NCBI GenBank assembly: GCA_964007475.1
Contig: OZ023275.1
Coordinates: 25,257,052-25,321,051, forward strand
Reading direction: 5' to 3'
Length of the DNA: 64,000 bases
Origin: Hybos culiciformis
Taxonomy: Eukaryota; Arthropoda; Insecta; Diptera; Hybotidae
The number at the start of each line of letters is the position of its first letter. The stretch's first letter is position 1. Shown piece after piece: positions 25,801 through 39,920 of the stretch. Made by a program: the position numbers and the translations under genes. The notes below the pieces were generated by a model. The model was not told the DNA's origin and ran no database searches. It was given only the letters and a program-made list of their open reading frames with translations.

Positions 25801-28800
25801 TTATTGTTTTGGTTATTATTGTGGCTTTCATTACTTATGTAAGTGAATTTTTAAGAAACTACCCTCATGATTAAATAATTTTCAGAAAAAAAAACAAAAT
25901 TATTTTTTTTTATGATCCTAACTTATTAAAATTTCAAAGGACAAACATAAATTGATGGAAAGAGATTTTTTATTTGACCTGATTTAAAACATAACAAATT
26001 ATTATGTGGAGTACACTAAGGAAATAATCCAACGATTGTGCTTTACCAGATATAGTACTATCAAGTTTTTATAAATAAGAACTCTATCGTTCTAAGATAA
26101 ATCAGTAAAAAGATTTCGAGTCTGCAAAAAGAAGAGAAATTACTAAAATAAAAAGCTATAATACCAAAGCATAAAAATAACTACATTGTAGAATTTTATC
26201 AAAATTATTTTATTTAAATAATAGTTTTAAATTATATATATATTTTTTTCCAGAATGTGTAATTGAATCCTATGCATCCTGCAGTTTTTTATATCCTGTT
26301 TATTATTTTCTATAAAATATCCTTCTTAACATTACAGACTTTTAACATTCAATACTTGCTTCATATTATCAAAGTAATATTGATTTATAAAAAAATATTA
26401 TTTTTTAAATAAAATTTTAAACCAAAAATTTTTTTTTCACATAAAAAAAATGTCCTGCAGCATTACATCAGCATATTTCTTTTAAAGAAAATTTTCTGAT
26501 AATTATCTCTGCAGAAAAAAAATATATTATTTCTTTTATGCTTAATATCGTCGTCGGCAATGTCCTTTCACAGGAAGAATAAGTTATGGTCCGACAATTT
26601 TCAAATTGGATAAAATTATACGAAATTATATACAGATACTTAACAAAATAATAAAAAAAAAGAATTGCAAAAAAAAAACCATTATGTGATGAAAAATGGT
26701 ATTAGGTTTTTTTTTTTTACCAAAGTTTTCGAACAAGATTTTATCACATCATATCAATATTTTGCTGACTATACAAATTGCTCTAATTTAATGAAGAATT
26801 CTGAGAGTCAGTTAAATTATGTATATAATATTTCTTTGATCCTAATGAGATACGTCCTAATGAGACACTTCCATTTTTATCGAAAATGGGACTATTATAA
26901 GATTTCATATAGTACAGTATACCTAGGCAGCATTGTTGATGTAAAATGTTAAGTATTTAATATTTAAAAGCTTAGCAGTTTTCTTTTTCTTCTGAAAAGT
27001 GAACTTTTTGAAATTATGTCATTACGACTAAGTGGTCTTAAAAAATTACTCAACTTTAAATTGAAAAAACCCAACATTCAAAAATATAGAGAATCTTTTT
27101 TGTTCAAAATATCTAAAGACAAAATAAATAGTTAAAAATAGTTAAAAATCCTTGGTAGAAAAGTGTAACTATATACATAATTTGATCTTCAGGCCATCAT
27201 TATAATTAGGAAGAAGTTATCATAATTTTAGACCATAAATAAATTTAGAAAGCCTGTAAAAAATGATTTTTATAATTTTTTTTAATTTGATATTTTAATT
27301 TTATTTGTAAATTATAATTTTGAAATTTATTATTTACCATTAAATATTCAACTTTGCTAAATAAATCATAACTTTTATGAGACATATTTTACTCACTATA
27401 CAGAGCTCTGTATATATAAATATTTCAAAAATAATAATGTTAAATCCATCATAGCATCTTTAAGGTGCGCCACCATTAACATCTTCAAATAATGATAAAA
27501 TCATAAATTAAAATTACAAACAAAAGATTCAATCAAAATTATTATAAGTGTATAAAATGAAATAAAAATAGTTTCAGATTTTTTTTTTTTTTCGGATAAT
27601 TATACTATTGTTTTAATCAAATCAGTTTATAAAGTGTATAAGATATTACATTATTGGAAAAAAAAAATTATTATTTTTAAATTTATGTGATCGCCCAATG
27701 ATTGAAATCTGTCAATATATCTTTTTTTATGTATTTATTTAAGGTATAATGAAAGTTTCAAAAATAAAAAGTCTCAATGACATAGTTTCATTTGCACAAA
27801 ATAGTATTTTCTCTTTTCATAATTTGTTTAATTTTTTTTAATTTAATTTTTATTTTCACTCAACACCTTCGTGATGAGTTTTATATTAATATAAATAAAT
27901 ATAAGTTTAATATCTATTATAAAGAAAGCTATAATGTCACTTTAATTTGAGTTTCTACTTTTTTTTTATTATTATATACAGAACATTTTCACGTATATTA
28001 ATTGCCCCTTAGCGCGCGAAAATTAATGAAAAACTATTATATCAGATATTTTCGCATATATAAATTCAATGTTTTGTAGGAATTCAAAAAAAAAAAATTA
28101 CTATATTTACAATAAAGATTTTAATTTCTTCGATAAAAATGAAAACATATCACTCTCTGAAACCTATCATAACAATTTATTTCAAATCAAAAAAAAATCT
28201 TTAAGCAAAATATTTTAAAAGAATTGACAAAGAGATTTAGATTTTTATCTTTAATGGATCATGAAAAATACCAACCATTAAACACAAGAAAAATTTTTCT
28301 TAAACAAACCCAAATCATCACAGATAATTATATATATATTGGGGCTTGTGGACTTATGAAAATTTTGTTTTCCGTTTTTATGTTTCTGTATATAGAAGAG
28401 CATCGAAGGTTTGGTTTAAACTATTTTAATATTTTTCCTATGTTTTTTTATTCAATTTCAGTTTCTTTACGCTCTCAAGACAACAAAAAAAAAAAGCAAT
28501 GAGAAAATTGCAATAAAACTTTGCATGAGAAGAATTTTCCAAAAAAAAATAAATATATTTTCCTAAAACAGAAAAAAAAAGTTTAATTGCTTGACATTTC
28601 GATGACATTATTAGGTTGGTTTTTTTTTTTCAACCAAATAACTTTAAAATCAAACATAATAACAATCTAGAAAAAAAAATAAATATTGACAATCCCAAAA
28701 TTTCATTGGAATTTTCTCAACTGAATAAGTTTATTAATTGAACAAGGATGATATAAAACGATAAAAACATTATGATTACTAAATATATTCTCAATAAGAT

Positions 28801-31800
28801 AGTGCTAGTTGATAAATCTATATTCAGGCAAGAATAAAAATTAAATGCAAATCTTTCGATTGGGACCCAAACGCGTAGCAATTATAATCTACAAGTTACA
28901 ATTAAACGTCACAAACATGCCAAATTTTCCAGAAAAATAAAGGAAAAAGTAAACAAAATTTTCAACCGAATTATCAAAAATTCTATTTGCTTTTCGCTAA
29001 TAAAGGTTTGAGGTTTTATTTATTTTTTAATTTTTGTGTTAACTTTGATCAGTCGTATAATAAAGTTAGAAGTTATACTATGTCCTAAGTTACATTAAAT
29101 TCAATTTTGATAATATTATAATTTTATTGTAAATGTTACGTTATTTGCACAACTCAATAAAATAATTTTCTGGTCCTTATTAACTTCTAACTTGTTGCTA
29201 TAAAAAAAATAAAAATAAAAAATAAAAAGTGGAACTTTATATACCAAAACGAAAAGCAAATAAAATTTTCTCATTATTCAGTTGAAAATTTCGTTTTCTT
29301 AGTTAGTTTTTTATTTTTTTTTTTTTTTGTTTTTACATCTAAACGGTTAACTATTTGTTGAATGATGATGACGATGATGGTAAGCAAAGTTGAAAAAGGT
29401 GATCGTGTCTATGTTAAATCCTATAGAATTGACCTATACTGAATGCATTTATCACGATCACAAATTATTTTTTTTTTATTTTTTGCGAAGTGATATTTAA
29501 AAATTGAACAATTTTTCAAGCTTTATTTGTTTTTATGTTCCTTGTATTTATGTTTTATTTATTTTTATGTATATATTTTTTTTTATTTGAAATTGCAACA
29601 AAAAAAAAAAGATTCAAGTGCATTAAAAATTATTATAACGAATTTATTTTTGTAGCCAAAGCATAACAAAAAAAAATTATATATATATATTTTTTTTTAA
29701 TTTTTGTTGTTGAATTTCAGTATTTATAAAGGTCAGTTTTGCAATAGGAATAAAGAAAATACTGGTTTCTAAATTGCATTGGAAAAAATAAAATAAATAA
29801 TAAATATTTGAAAACTGAAATCAGTATCACGTATATTTTTTATGATTTTATGAAAAAAGCAAAACCTTTAATGGGATGGGATTATCTGAATTTTTTAGAA
29901 TTTTTTATTTTCTTTTTTTTTGTTTTAAATTTGTGATTTAAAATTGCCCAATAATTTGTTTTTTTAGTATAATTTGATTAAGCGCCAAAATTTTTTTTCT
30001 GTTAAACTTCTACACTTTTAAAATTACATAAAAATTCGCATTCGAGTTAAACTTGATAGTAGTGGCAGCTTTTCAATTCAAACGTAAGCATTATTTTATT
30101 TAAAACTAATTTGAGTTCTTTCAATTAATTCTATAAGAAAATTTATTGGGTCCTTAATTTTCAGTCGAAAAAAAAATCTATTAAGATCAATTCACGCATA
30201 TGGAGATATATAAAATAATATTTCCAGTTCATTCAACTTAGAAGTTTCATTTAACCGTACAGATATACTTTATGCCCAGCTGCAAAATGTATCTCTGTTC
30301 TTCTCAAAAGGATATACAATTTCTAAAATTAGAGGATACATATATTTAAAAAAAAAAAACCCAATGTTTTAAGAATCGAATAACAATAATCTCTGTCCAT
30401 GTAGAATCCACTTGAAAAATTTCTTACTTTTTTTTTTAATTTTAATTGAAGAAAGACCAATATTGATCGCATTAAAAAATATTATATAATTTTATCGTAT
30501 TCATAATAGGGGTTCATATGATTTAAAAAAAATATATTCATCATTTCTTAAAAAAAAACCAACCAAATTGCCCAAACAGTAGAAATTTTAATGACAACAA
30601 TTTTTTTGTTTCTATGTTTTTAATGCTTGCGACACATAAACAATTCTGTTTTTTTTTTTATATAATTTGATAAGTGAAAAATAGTTTGTTTTTATTTTAT
30701 TATAAACTCCAATTTAATAATTTGTAAAAAATAATGTATTTTTAAGGCAATAAAATTATACAAAATCAAGTAGTCTCGCCAAATTATTCGAAGAACTAAT
30801 TAAGAATTTAGAATTTAATAGATTTATAATTCTAAAATTTGAATTTCTGATTTAATGTATCATGCATACAACTTCTGAATGTTAAATTTTGAAATAATTG
30901 ACTAAAAATTTGACATTGAGCCTTAATATCGCCACTTACAACAACAACTTCACTATAAATTAAAATTTACATTCTTAATTAAAATTTGAAAAATAAAACA
31001 TTTGAATATAATAAGAATTTTTAAATTCTATGTATATTTAAAATTGTTTCATACAACTAAATAATATTATAGGTATTATATATTTTTTAAAGTTCAAGTG
31101 TATACTTTAATGCATTTTCAAGAGTACATAGTTAATTTCATAAGTGGACTACATATAAAAAATGAAAAAAAAGTATATCTTTTAAATTATTTATTTTTAT
31201 AAAAATATGTAAATTATACATAAAATATTATACGCCAAAGAACAAACATTATACATATGATATGGGAAAAAATAAAAAGTCAATAACTCTTCTAATTATT
31301 AGCGGTTACTTTAATTGACGATTGTATATAATTATGAAAAAAATGCAGATGGACCTTCCATTCATAGCTTATTTTTCTTCTAAAAAATTTGAAATACTTT
31401 TCAAGCTTCTTCATCAACATCTGTAATGTGCTTGCCTGTATTTCTTCAAAAGCCAAAATAACATAAGATTTAATTGAAATATTGTAAAGATACAAAGATA
31501 TTATATATTTAAAATTCATTGTCTTATTCGCATATCAATTCAAAAAAAAAATCAAAATTAAACGTTTGTAATCAAATAATATTTTTTCCTTAATTTTATG
31601 AATGAATCTTACAGACTGGTGGTATCATTTCAATTTGAATTTGAATCATATATAAACTTATATATACTGCACCTATAACTTAGCTTGATATTAATACTTC
31701 TTCTTTATATGAAGAAAAATTGAAAAAAAATTTATTGAAGATGACCCACGCATTATTTTAATAATACCACAAATAAAATAATATTTTATTTTAAATTTTC

Positions 31801-32450
31801 AAGAAAATTATCGTTTACGTGCAATCAATTCCGCAAAAAATTACTGAATGAAACCGACAATGATTATTTTAAAACAAAAAAAAAAAAGGAAAACAGTATT
31901 CACAATAATTTTGTTTTATATTATTTTATTATTATATATATATTGTTTATATATAATGAAAACATTTTCCAGCCCACTAATTTTTCATTTCTTTGAAGAG
32001 ACACAGACAATTTGGATGACTGGTCATTAAGAATTAGTTACAGTCCGATAAATTATGTGGGTGCAATACCATAAATATTGTGATTACATCAATTATTGAA
32101 ATAGTAAGAAATTATTAGTAAGAAAAATAGCCACATACTTATAGTCAAGCGTTAAATTACATTGAAAAAAAAGTAATTTATGTTATTCAAGTTTAATTCC
32201 AACTTTAATAATAAGAATTTTTTTTTTAATCAAATTAGAGTTAAATTAGAGTATAAATCAGCTGGTGAGCTTTAATTATTATTTTTTTATTTATATTGAA
32301 TACAGTGTTATTACTATGAATATTTTTGGTCGTTATACAACATAGGGGCTATTAATTTGATTATTAACTGCTTTGAGTTGCTAATAACAGTAATAACATT
32401 CATTCAAGCTGCGAAACCACCTGAAGTATACTTGTCGAAGTTCTAGCTAC

Positions 32451-32490
32451 GTTAAGTTATATATTGTTCAGTTAAGTTATATATTGTTCA
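32451..32490. repeat. Perfect 20-bp tandem duplication
   Basis: Two identical 20-bp units beginning GTTAAGTTATA lie directly adjacent, which suggests a recent slippage event. Confidence 0.9.
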
Positions 32491-32648
32491 GTAAGATAAG
32501 TATCAAAATAGCAATTTAATAAATTTAAATATTATGGAACCTGTAATGTAATGTAACCTGAAAGCAATTATTTGTATCCACACAGGAAACGCATGAAATT
32601 TATTGCTTTTTAATTATTCGACAATACTTTATATTAAATTACTAAAAG

Positions 32649-32688
32649 ATTCCGAATACTAAATTCCTAATATTCCGAATACTAAATT
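32649..32688. repeat. 17-bp direct repeat, 23-bp spacing
   Basis: ATTCCGAATACTAAATT occurs at 32649-32665 and again at 32672-32688. Confidence 0.85.
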
Positions 32689-34200
32689 AAATGCGGATCA
32701 CTATGCGTATCTCGGCAATAGGAAAAAAAAACAAAAAATCGTTTTATTTCGGCTTACTGTATGCGATACTGAATATCGTTTGAAAATTTATATTAAATCT
32801 TAAAATATGTTTTTTCTAATACGTCAGATACTAGTATCTTGGATGCAGTATGAATCCTCGTCTTAAAAAGATATAACAGAAAACAAAATACCAACGACGA
32901 GTTAAATGCATTAATGAAATTGTAAATCAGATAATACATAAAGCAAAAATTCCAAAATTCAGTTTAAGTTCATATTTTTTTAACAAAAATTTCTGTAAAA
33001 TAAAATTTTTTATTGAAAGCGGACTAAAATATAACTTTTATTCCATTCAATTTATACACACTATTTTATGATGACAGTTCAAATGAAAGAAATGTAAACA
33101 TAGAAAATTTTTGACAAAATGAAAATTCAAACAATGAAAAAAATATTAATATATATAACATTTTTTGAAACGGTCTAAATATTCAAAAAAAAAATCTTTT
33201 TTTTTTTACATTGTAAATTGTAAAATCATTCAATTTCATTTTAAAATAAATAGCGAGCACTTAAAAAATAAAAAAATCTACGTCTTGAATGAAATCAAGA
33301 AATTTTTTTTGTATTTCTTTCTTATTCATTAAATATGTGTTTTTCTTGTTTGAAATTTTTCTTTTTTTTTATTAAAAAATTTTTCATTTTTCTTTTTCTG
33401 GTAAATTAAACCACCAATTTAATTATGACCTAAAAACCAGAAAATAGGGAGAGGTTAATTTTTATATTTAATTTTAATTTTTTTTTTTAACATCAAATTT
33501 ATTTCTTTTTTACCAATGAATTTATGCGTAGAGAAAAAAAATATATTTAATAATTTGAATTTTTTGTTTTAAAATTATGTGTCAAATGTCTCACCTACAT
33601 ATAATTCATTTTTTTTTTTCTTTTCTTACTTTAAAATGTTTTGCAAATAATTTAACTATTTATATTTAACGATGTGTGAATTTTAAATTAATTCTCATTT
33701 TATTAAATTAAAAAAAAAATAAAAATTTTTTTTTTATTATTATGAGAAAGTTTTATTTTATTTTTAATTTTAACAGGTTAATATTGTAGTTAAAATGGAT
33801 TATTATTTATTTAGTTTTGGTTTCTGTTTTTATTATTGTTGAATTAAAAAGAAAAAAATACACTTGATTTTAAGCGACAATAAATGTTGTAACATATATA
33901 TAATATATACATGTAGTACATGCAATTTTGCGGATCTGATAACTTTCAGAATAATTTATAGGTTAAGGCTTACATTCAATAGAAAATTTCAATTTCGTCA
34001 ATCTACTATAAAGTAATCGTAATAGAACATTCAATGTACCTAATTACACTTTCGCTGCAATTGAACACGTTAATACTTAAGTTGCATTCAAGTTGACAGA
34101 TAATTTACACAGAAATAAATTTTACCTGTACTGACTATATTACAATTATTAGTATAGAATAGATTCTGTTAAAATATGATTTTTGATAGTTTGACATATT

Positions 34201-34260
34201 TATTTAACTATTAAAATTATTTAAACTATTTAACTATTAAAATTATTTAAACTATTTAAC
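34201..34260. repeat. 26-bp tandem repeat, 2.3 copies
   Basis: Two identical 26-bp units beginning TATTTAACTATTAAAA, followed by an 8-bp partial third unit. Confidence 0.9.
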
Positions 34261-35030
34261 AATTAAAACTTTATTACAAGGTAATTTGAATATAATTTAA
34301 TTAAATTTTTAAAATTAATCGATTAAAAAAAATACTATATAGATTAAAGTTTTTAAAAATAACAGAATAGTTTTTATTAGTATTGTTTAAAACATAAATT
34401 ATAGGAATGATTAAAAAAGTTTCAAAATTGTTCGACCATTAGAATGATTAACTTAATGATTAACCTAATTGACAATTTATAATGCAATGTAAAAATTATG
34501 TTAATTGTTGACGTTGTGAGATTTAATTTAACTTTTGTGGATTTCATATTTTTATACTTCTCTTGTTGTTTTTGATTCAAGTCATATTAATTAGTTTACA
34601 CAATAATCTGTTTTTTCAATTTAGACAAATTTATTCAATTTAGACTAAATCGACTAAGATGTTATGTATATGTTATTTATTTGTTTCTTCAGAATTCTAC
34701 TTAATTAAATTTAAAAATTAAACATAGAATAACATTCCAATAATTGTAATTTTTAATTATTTACACTAGTAATGATAATATTACCAAGGCATTTTTATTG
34801 AAGTTTTTAAATTTATTTGTAAAAATTTGAAGTTTTGTCGTCTTCATTCATTCTTTTTCAATTTTTTCTTCTTGGCAATCTTTTTCAATTTTTGTAAATA
34901 TTTTTCATTCCATGCTCCATTCTATGTGCAAAGCGCAATGAAAATTATTTTATATCATTCAATTCATTGCATAAATTTATATATGAAAATGATTTATGAA
35001 TAAAATATGTACTTGGCTTCAAAAAAACCC

Positions 35031-35299
35031 ATATATCGTCTGCTGAGAAATGAAACAACGTATGACATTTATACGTCATTATTTGACAATAGCACCATTC
35101 GATTCCTCGTACTCGATTTTATAAGTACAACTACTTTGCAATATTCTTAATGTTGATTAAAATGTGTTTTTTAGATGAAAATTGTACGCTACTTGATATT
35201 TTTTCATACGTTTTTTTTAATTTTCAAATCTTTAAATTCAAATTACTCGAAACTATACTTTTCATTATACGTTGTTTCATTTCTGAGCAGGCGATATAT
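35031..35299. mobile_element. 269-bp MITE-like inverted-repeat element
   Basis: The arms 35031-35063 and 35267-35299 are inverted repeats matching at 31 of 33 positions (core CTGCT(G/C)AGAAATGAAACAACG). The ends run into ATAT on both sides, so a TA or ATAT target duplication cannot be told from the arm itself. A TA duplication would place it with Tc1/mariner-type MITEs, which is an inference. The interior encodes no transposase, and an open frame over 35175-35378 runs across the right arm and is not a gene. A diverged relative seems to lie at about 39009-39212. Confidence 0.7.
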
Positions 35300-38050
35300 A
35301 AATGAATTTTTAAATGACAAATTTCTTTTTTATTATAAAATAATAATCAAACTAATTTATTTACATCCTTTTGTATAATCTTTCCAAGGAAATGAATCTA
35401 AAGAAAACTTAAAAAAAATATATATACCTATATTCTTAAATTAAAATTCAACCACACCTATTGTCCCTTGACAGATCTTTCCATTGAAAAAAGATACTGT
35501 AATGTCTTTTTAGATGAGAGCCAAAGGCTTGTCTTTTAATAATAATTCATATCTTCATTGAAATTTATAATTTTTTTTTATTTTTTAATTTTCCCGTTTA
35601 AAATAAAAAATAAAAAAAAAACCGCCTGAATTTATGAATGAAACATCCACGCGTATTCTTGTTTTTCTTCTTTTTTTTTACCATGAAGCTAATAATTATT
35701 TTGTATCTACAAGACCATTTAACATACAATGGACATTGAAAATATTACAAGAACAAATATTTAAAATATACATATTAAGTGTAGGTATTTTTGTTGTCAG
35801 TGACGGTTTTTAATTAAAAATCATATAATGAAGTTTTGATAATTTCATAGATAAATGGAATGAAATAGATTGACAGGTAGATTTATGAAATTATGATAAC
35901 ATAATGATTTTGAAAACTGTTATTCAAAGTTTTGTTGCTCGAATAGTAAGTGTTCTAATCATATATCACTTTTTTTTACAAGACAGTGTAATGCAATGCT
36001 GACTCTGCCAGTAATGGTTTAGATAATTTTTAAGCCTGATGAAGATTCAAAAAATTTCGAAACATTACAAAAAATCAAAAACATTATCCTTTCGTTTTCT
36101 TTTTTCGTCGAGCTAATAATTTTTTTACAAATTTGAAATATCAATTCGAGTACAAAAACATTTCGTTACTGGAAAAAAAAATTGTGTAATGAAGATTGAA
36201 TCAATCTTCATATTCAAAGAAGAAATATTGAAAAAAAAAGGTTTTATTAAAATAATGAAAAGAAAAATCATTGTAAATATCTTTTTTTTTCTTATTTGGA
36301 GTATTTGAGCAATTGAGCTTATAATATTATTATTCTTTTATTTTTATTTTTTTGAATTATTAGGTATAATAATGATTTTTTCAGGGCCACCTTTTCAATT
36401 ATTATTCTTTGGGAAAGAAAAATATACAAAAATATATATATATATATTTTTTGAAGACTTTATGCACCCACATATGATTTATGAAAAATAAATGCAAGTC
36501 ATATTTCAATTTCATATTCAAAAATTTCAATTCTTAGGTCAATTTTATTTTTGAAGCTGATTTTCTGATCATATCTATGTATATAATATTTTAATGAACT
36601 TAAAAGTCTACAGAGAGATCTATTTTTTTTTTAAATAAGTAAATAAAAAAAGGAATTACCAACGTTTTTAAGTTAGTGAAGAAAAAACTTAATTCCAGTG
36701 GGTCTCTGTTAGCATAAATTGATTAGTTTGAGACATTATTCGCACAAAAACTTATTTTCCAGGAAATATATACCCCATATTGTATCTGGATCATACTATT
36801 TACATTTTCGTTTGTGCACTTAATAGTGAATATTAATATTCTTAATCATCCATCACTTAGTATAAATGGCAATGATAAGATAACAATATTCAGCATCATT
36901 AATGGCTGAACAGTTACACCTCTTGTGTTTATTTATTGCACAATAATTATTATTGAAAAATTTTGTCTATTTTTCATCTTAAAAGTACATAAAAATTCTG
37001 AAAAATAATTTTTACAGGTTTTTATTTTCAAATATATATACATATATGGTAATAGTTAAGATTAATATACAATTTTGCATAGTAGTTTACGAAGACAGTG
37101 TGTGTGGTTTAAAAAATACTACGCATTTTAAGATTTTATGTGATAATTACAATTTTAAATGGGATTGGTTCATAAGAATTACAGTTTATAAATTAATTAT
37201 TAGATATTTATTTTAAAGTTACATTATTGTGCAATTAAAAAATCTTCTTTTTTTTTATGTCTGGTTGCAATTTATTATTTCGTATGAGTCACACAAAGAC
37301 TGTAATTTTTTTTTATAACGGATTCGGGGAGATACAAAGTTCTAATATCATATACAATTTTTTGTCTTTTATAATATTAAAACTTTTTCATTGAAACCCA
37401 TGTATTCTTCTCTTAATCGTTAAATTACATCAGTTTTTATAACATCAATGCGACATGATCAATTTTAAATCAAAAAAAAAAATTTCTACCATTCCCTCAG
37501 GACATTTATTATTTTATCATTTTATTAGATCATTTTTGTCATAAAATTCTATAATAATGATAGACTGGACAAAATCAATTTGGCCTAAAATCTTTGTATA
37601 TACATTATAAATAAATAAAATTTGCATCATCATTGCTCCTAAAAAAATTTAATAATAAAATAAAATTCAATGTCCAAATAGAAAAGAAAATCTGACGATC
37701 CCAAAAAAACAAAATAAAAATAGAAAAATCATGATAGTAGACAATAATTTGATATTGGACAAATGTGCGCGCAAAATATGTTGGTTTTGTTAACAAAAAG
37801 AAGGAATATTGTAAGTATTTTGGGTTTTATGTTTTTCAAAAATTTTAAAGGAACTAATTTGCTCTGACTATGGCGCGAGTAATTAAAAAAGCATTGAAGT
37901 CTTTTTATCTTCTTCAAACTTCGAAGATAAAGTTATCTCTATGATATAAGGACTAAAAAATATTAAAAAATAAATTAATTGTTAAGTGTGATCGAATAAA
38001 AATTGTTTTAATTATTTATAATAGTCATAGAAAACTGTGATTACCACCTA

Positions 38051-38125
38051 TTTTTGACGCTTCTCGTTGGGTAAATGTCTACGACACAGGTTGGCGATGT
38101 GCCCGAAACAACTACATACAAATTT
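38051..38125 (-). pseudogene. Possible gag zinc-knuckle fragment of a retroelement
   Basis: This patch is richer in GC than its surroundings. On the minus strand it reads ...VCSCFGHIANLCRRHLPN... before a TAG at 38050-38048. The pattern C-x4-H-x4-C with FGHIANLC is the second half of a CCHC zinc knuckle as found in retrotransposon gag/ORF1 proteins. The first cysteine of the motif cannot be placed in frame: a TAA at 38128-38126 interrupts it. No neighbouring reverse transcriptase or LTR was seen. If real, it is a tiny decayed remnant. The plus strand is also open here for about 30 codons, so chance remains possible. Confidence 0.25.
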
Positions 38126-39008
38126 TTACAAAATAAATGTAAATTTTGATTTTTTACATGCAAGTTTGAAGAATATAAATTAAAAAATATTTTTATTTCT
38201 GAATTTATTCAAACATACTAATTAATCAGAAAAGAAAAAATTATTATTTTTACATTAAACTGTAAAATTATGTCGACCGGAAAATGTAAAGGAATCATTT
38301 GAAAAAAAAAAATCAACAAAACATTACATGGTTATTTTGTTTTCATACTAATAGTTTAATCTTAAACCTAAAATCTAGAAATCAAAATTTTCCCCGAAGA
38401 CATTTTTCAAAGATATAAATAAAAATAACAAAAATGACATTTTAACTAAATTGTCCATCATATCTCAAATAAATCATTGAACAATGACCAAAAATGTGAG
38501 AATCATTAATAATATTGTATATATAAATTTTTGTTTTCATGAATATATTTATTGTTTTTGAATTCTTTATAGGATTTCTTTGAATGTTCTTTTTATTTTT
38601 TTTTAACAAAACTTTGTGTTTTATGAGGCGCGACATTTTCAAAATTTAGTTCATTTTTTAATAATATATTGACAAACTTTATTTGCATTGTAGAAAAAGA
38701 AAAGTATAGTAACATATTCATACTAATATTCCCAAAAGTAGGACATTATTAACTTTGTGTTATTACTTTGAACAGTATACTCCGAAACTATATATTTGAA
38801 AAAAAAAATATTAAAATTTATCTGCTACTTAGAATAATAATAATACATCTCTATCAAAAATCTTATAAGATACTATACTATCTAAGCCACATTTTGAGTA
38901 CTATGTTCATTAAAGGAAAAGTTCATTGCGAGACATTTACTTTTTAATAATCTATTCATATCATATTCCACATAACTTGAATCGACAGTTTAACTATGCA
39001 AAGAATAA

Positions 39009-39212
39009 TATACCATCGTCTGGTGAGTATAATAACAGAGTATATGAAAAAGTATAGTTTTGAGTAAAACGAATTAAAAATTTTTGCTAGATGGATAGAA
39101 GTTGTAGTCATAAAGTGCACTACGACGGAGAATCTAATGCTGCAATAATCGAATAACAGTGTATAACTAACTATCATAAACTATTATTTTTGAACTGAAC
39201 AGACGCGATATT
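39009..39212. mobile_element. Probable decayed relative of the 35031-35299 element
   Basis: The left side (about 39009-39075) contains ATCGTCTGGTGAG and then the reverse complement of the TTACTCAAAACTATACTTTT block found just inside the right arm of the element at 35031-35299. The right side ends near 39212 with CTGAACAGACGCGATAT, similar to that element's CTGAGCAGGCGATAT end. Both ends are diverged, so borders are approximate. A minus-strand open frame at 38956-39177 overlaps it and is considered spurious. Confidence 0.35.
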
Positions 39213-39896
39213 CTAAAAATTTACCAATAAAGCTATAAATAAAAAATATCGAATGAATGCATTTGTCGCATAAATTTCTTAAAGCTTGCCTTTTTTTTTC
39301 TTTTTAAATCAATATAACTTTTATTTATGTGAATTTAGGGTTTGTGTTGCACATCTAAGATATTTTGCTATAATTAATGTTCAAGTAATTATGTCGTGGG
39401 CTGTGGGTGAGGAATAAATAATGAACATTTTTTAATTGAATTATTGTATTGTTCTGTTTTTAAGTTTTTTTTATTTCTATTTTATTTTTTTTTTTTATTG
39501 CAATTGTTAAAATTTACATGAAAGATGATTTCTATAACAAGAATATTAAATGTAATAAGAAAAAAAAATTATTACTGTTAAATGCCCACCTTTGATTTAA
39601 AAGACTAATCAGACTTTATATTCATTAAACTTTCATGGTTTTTTCTCTAATTTTTTTTTAAGGCCAAATATGATGAATGAATATTTTTCAGAAAAAAAAT
39701 AAAAAAAATTTTAAAAATAATTACAAAAATTTCATTGAGAAATTCTTTATTAAAGAAAGGTGTGTACTCCGTGGTAAATATGTTTCTAGACGAATTTGAA
39801 TATATCACAGAAATATGGATGAAGACAATGTTATAATAAAAATATTCAAAATTTAATTTTTTTTAAGTTTTGAATTAAAAGTACAATTACAAAAAA

Positions 39897-39920
39897 GTAA
39901 GTAAGTAAGTTAGTAAGTAA
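39897..39920. repeat. (GTAA)6 microsatellite
   Basis: Six tetranucleotide units, one of them GTTA. Confidence 0.85.

Larger units (their letters stand above)
22894..35030. other. Long AT-rich stretch without a supported gene
   Basis: Only low-complexity AT-rich DNA, microsatellites and short tandem duplications. A compact hairpin (CTTGCT/AGCAAG plus GGC/GCC) lies at 23393-23417. Frames at 26665-26952 (95 codons) and 28224-28502 (92 codons) are about as long as chance allows at this composition, and neither shows a known motif. A small 15-bp tandem duplication (TCCTAATGAGA core) lies at 26840-26865. Confidence 0.6.

Noticed and set aside
26665..26952. Plus-strand frame of 95 codons
   Set aside because: Starts at a non-ATG codon through poly(A)/poly(T), has no recognised motif, and its length is within chance expectation.
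28224..28502. Plus-strand frame of 92 codons
   Set aside because: Reads somewhat protein-like but has no motif and no clear splice sites, and ends in poly-lysine. Its length is within chance expectation.
35175..35378. Plus-strand frame of 67 codons
   Set aside because: Runs across the right arm of the inverted-repeat element.
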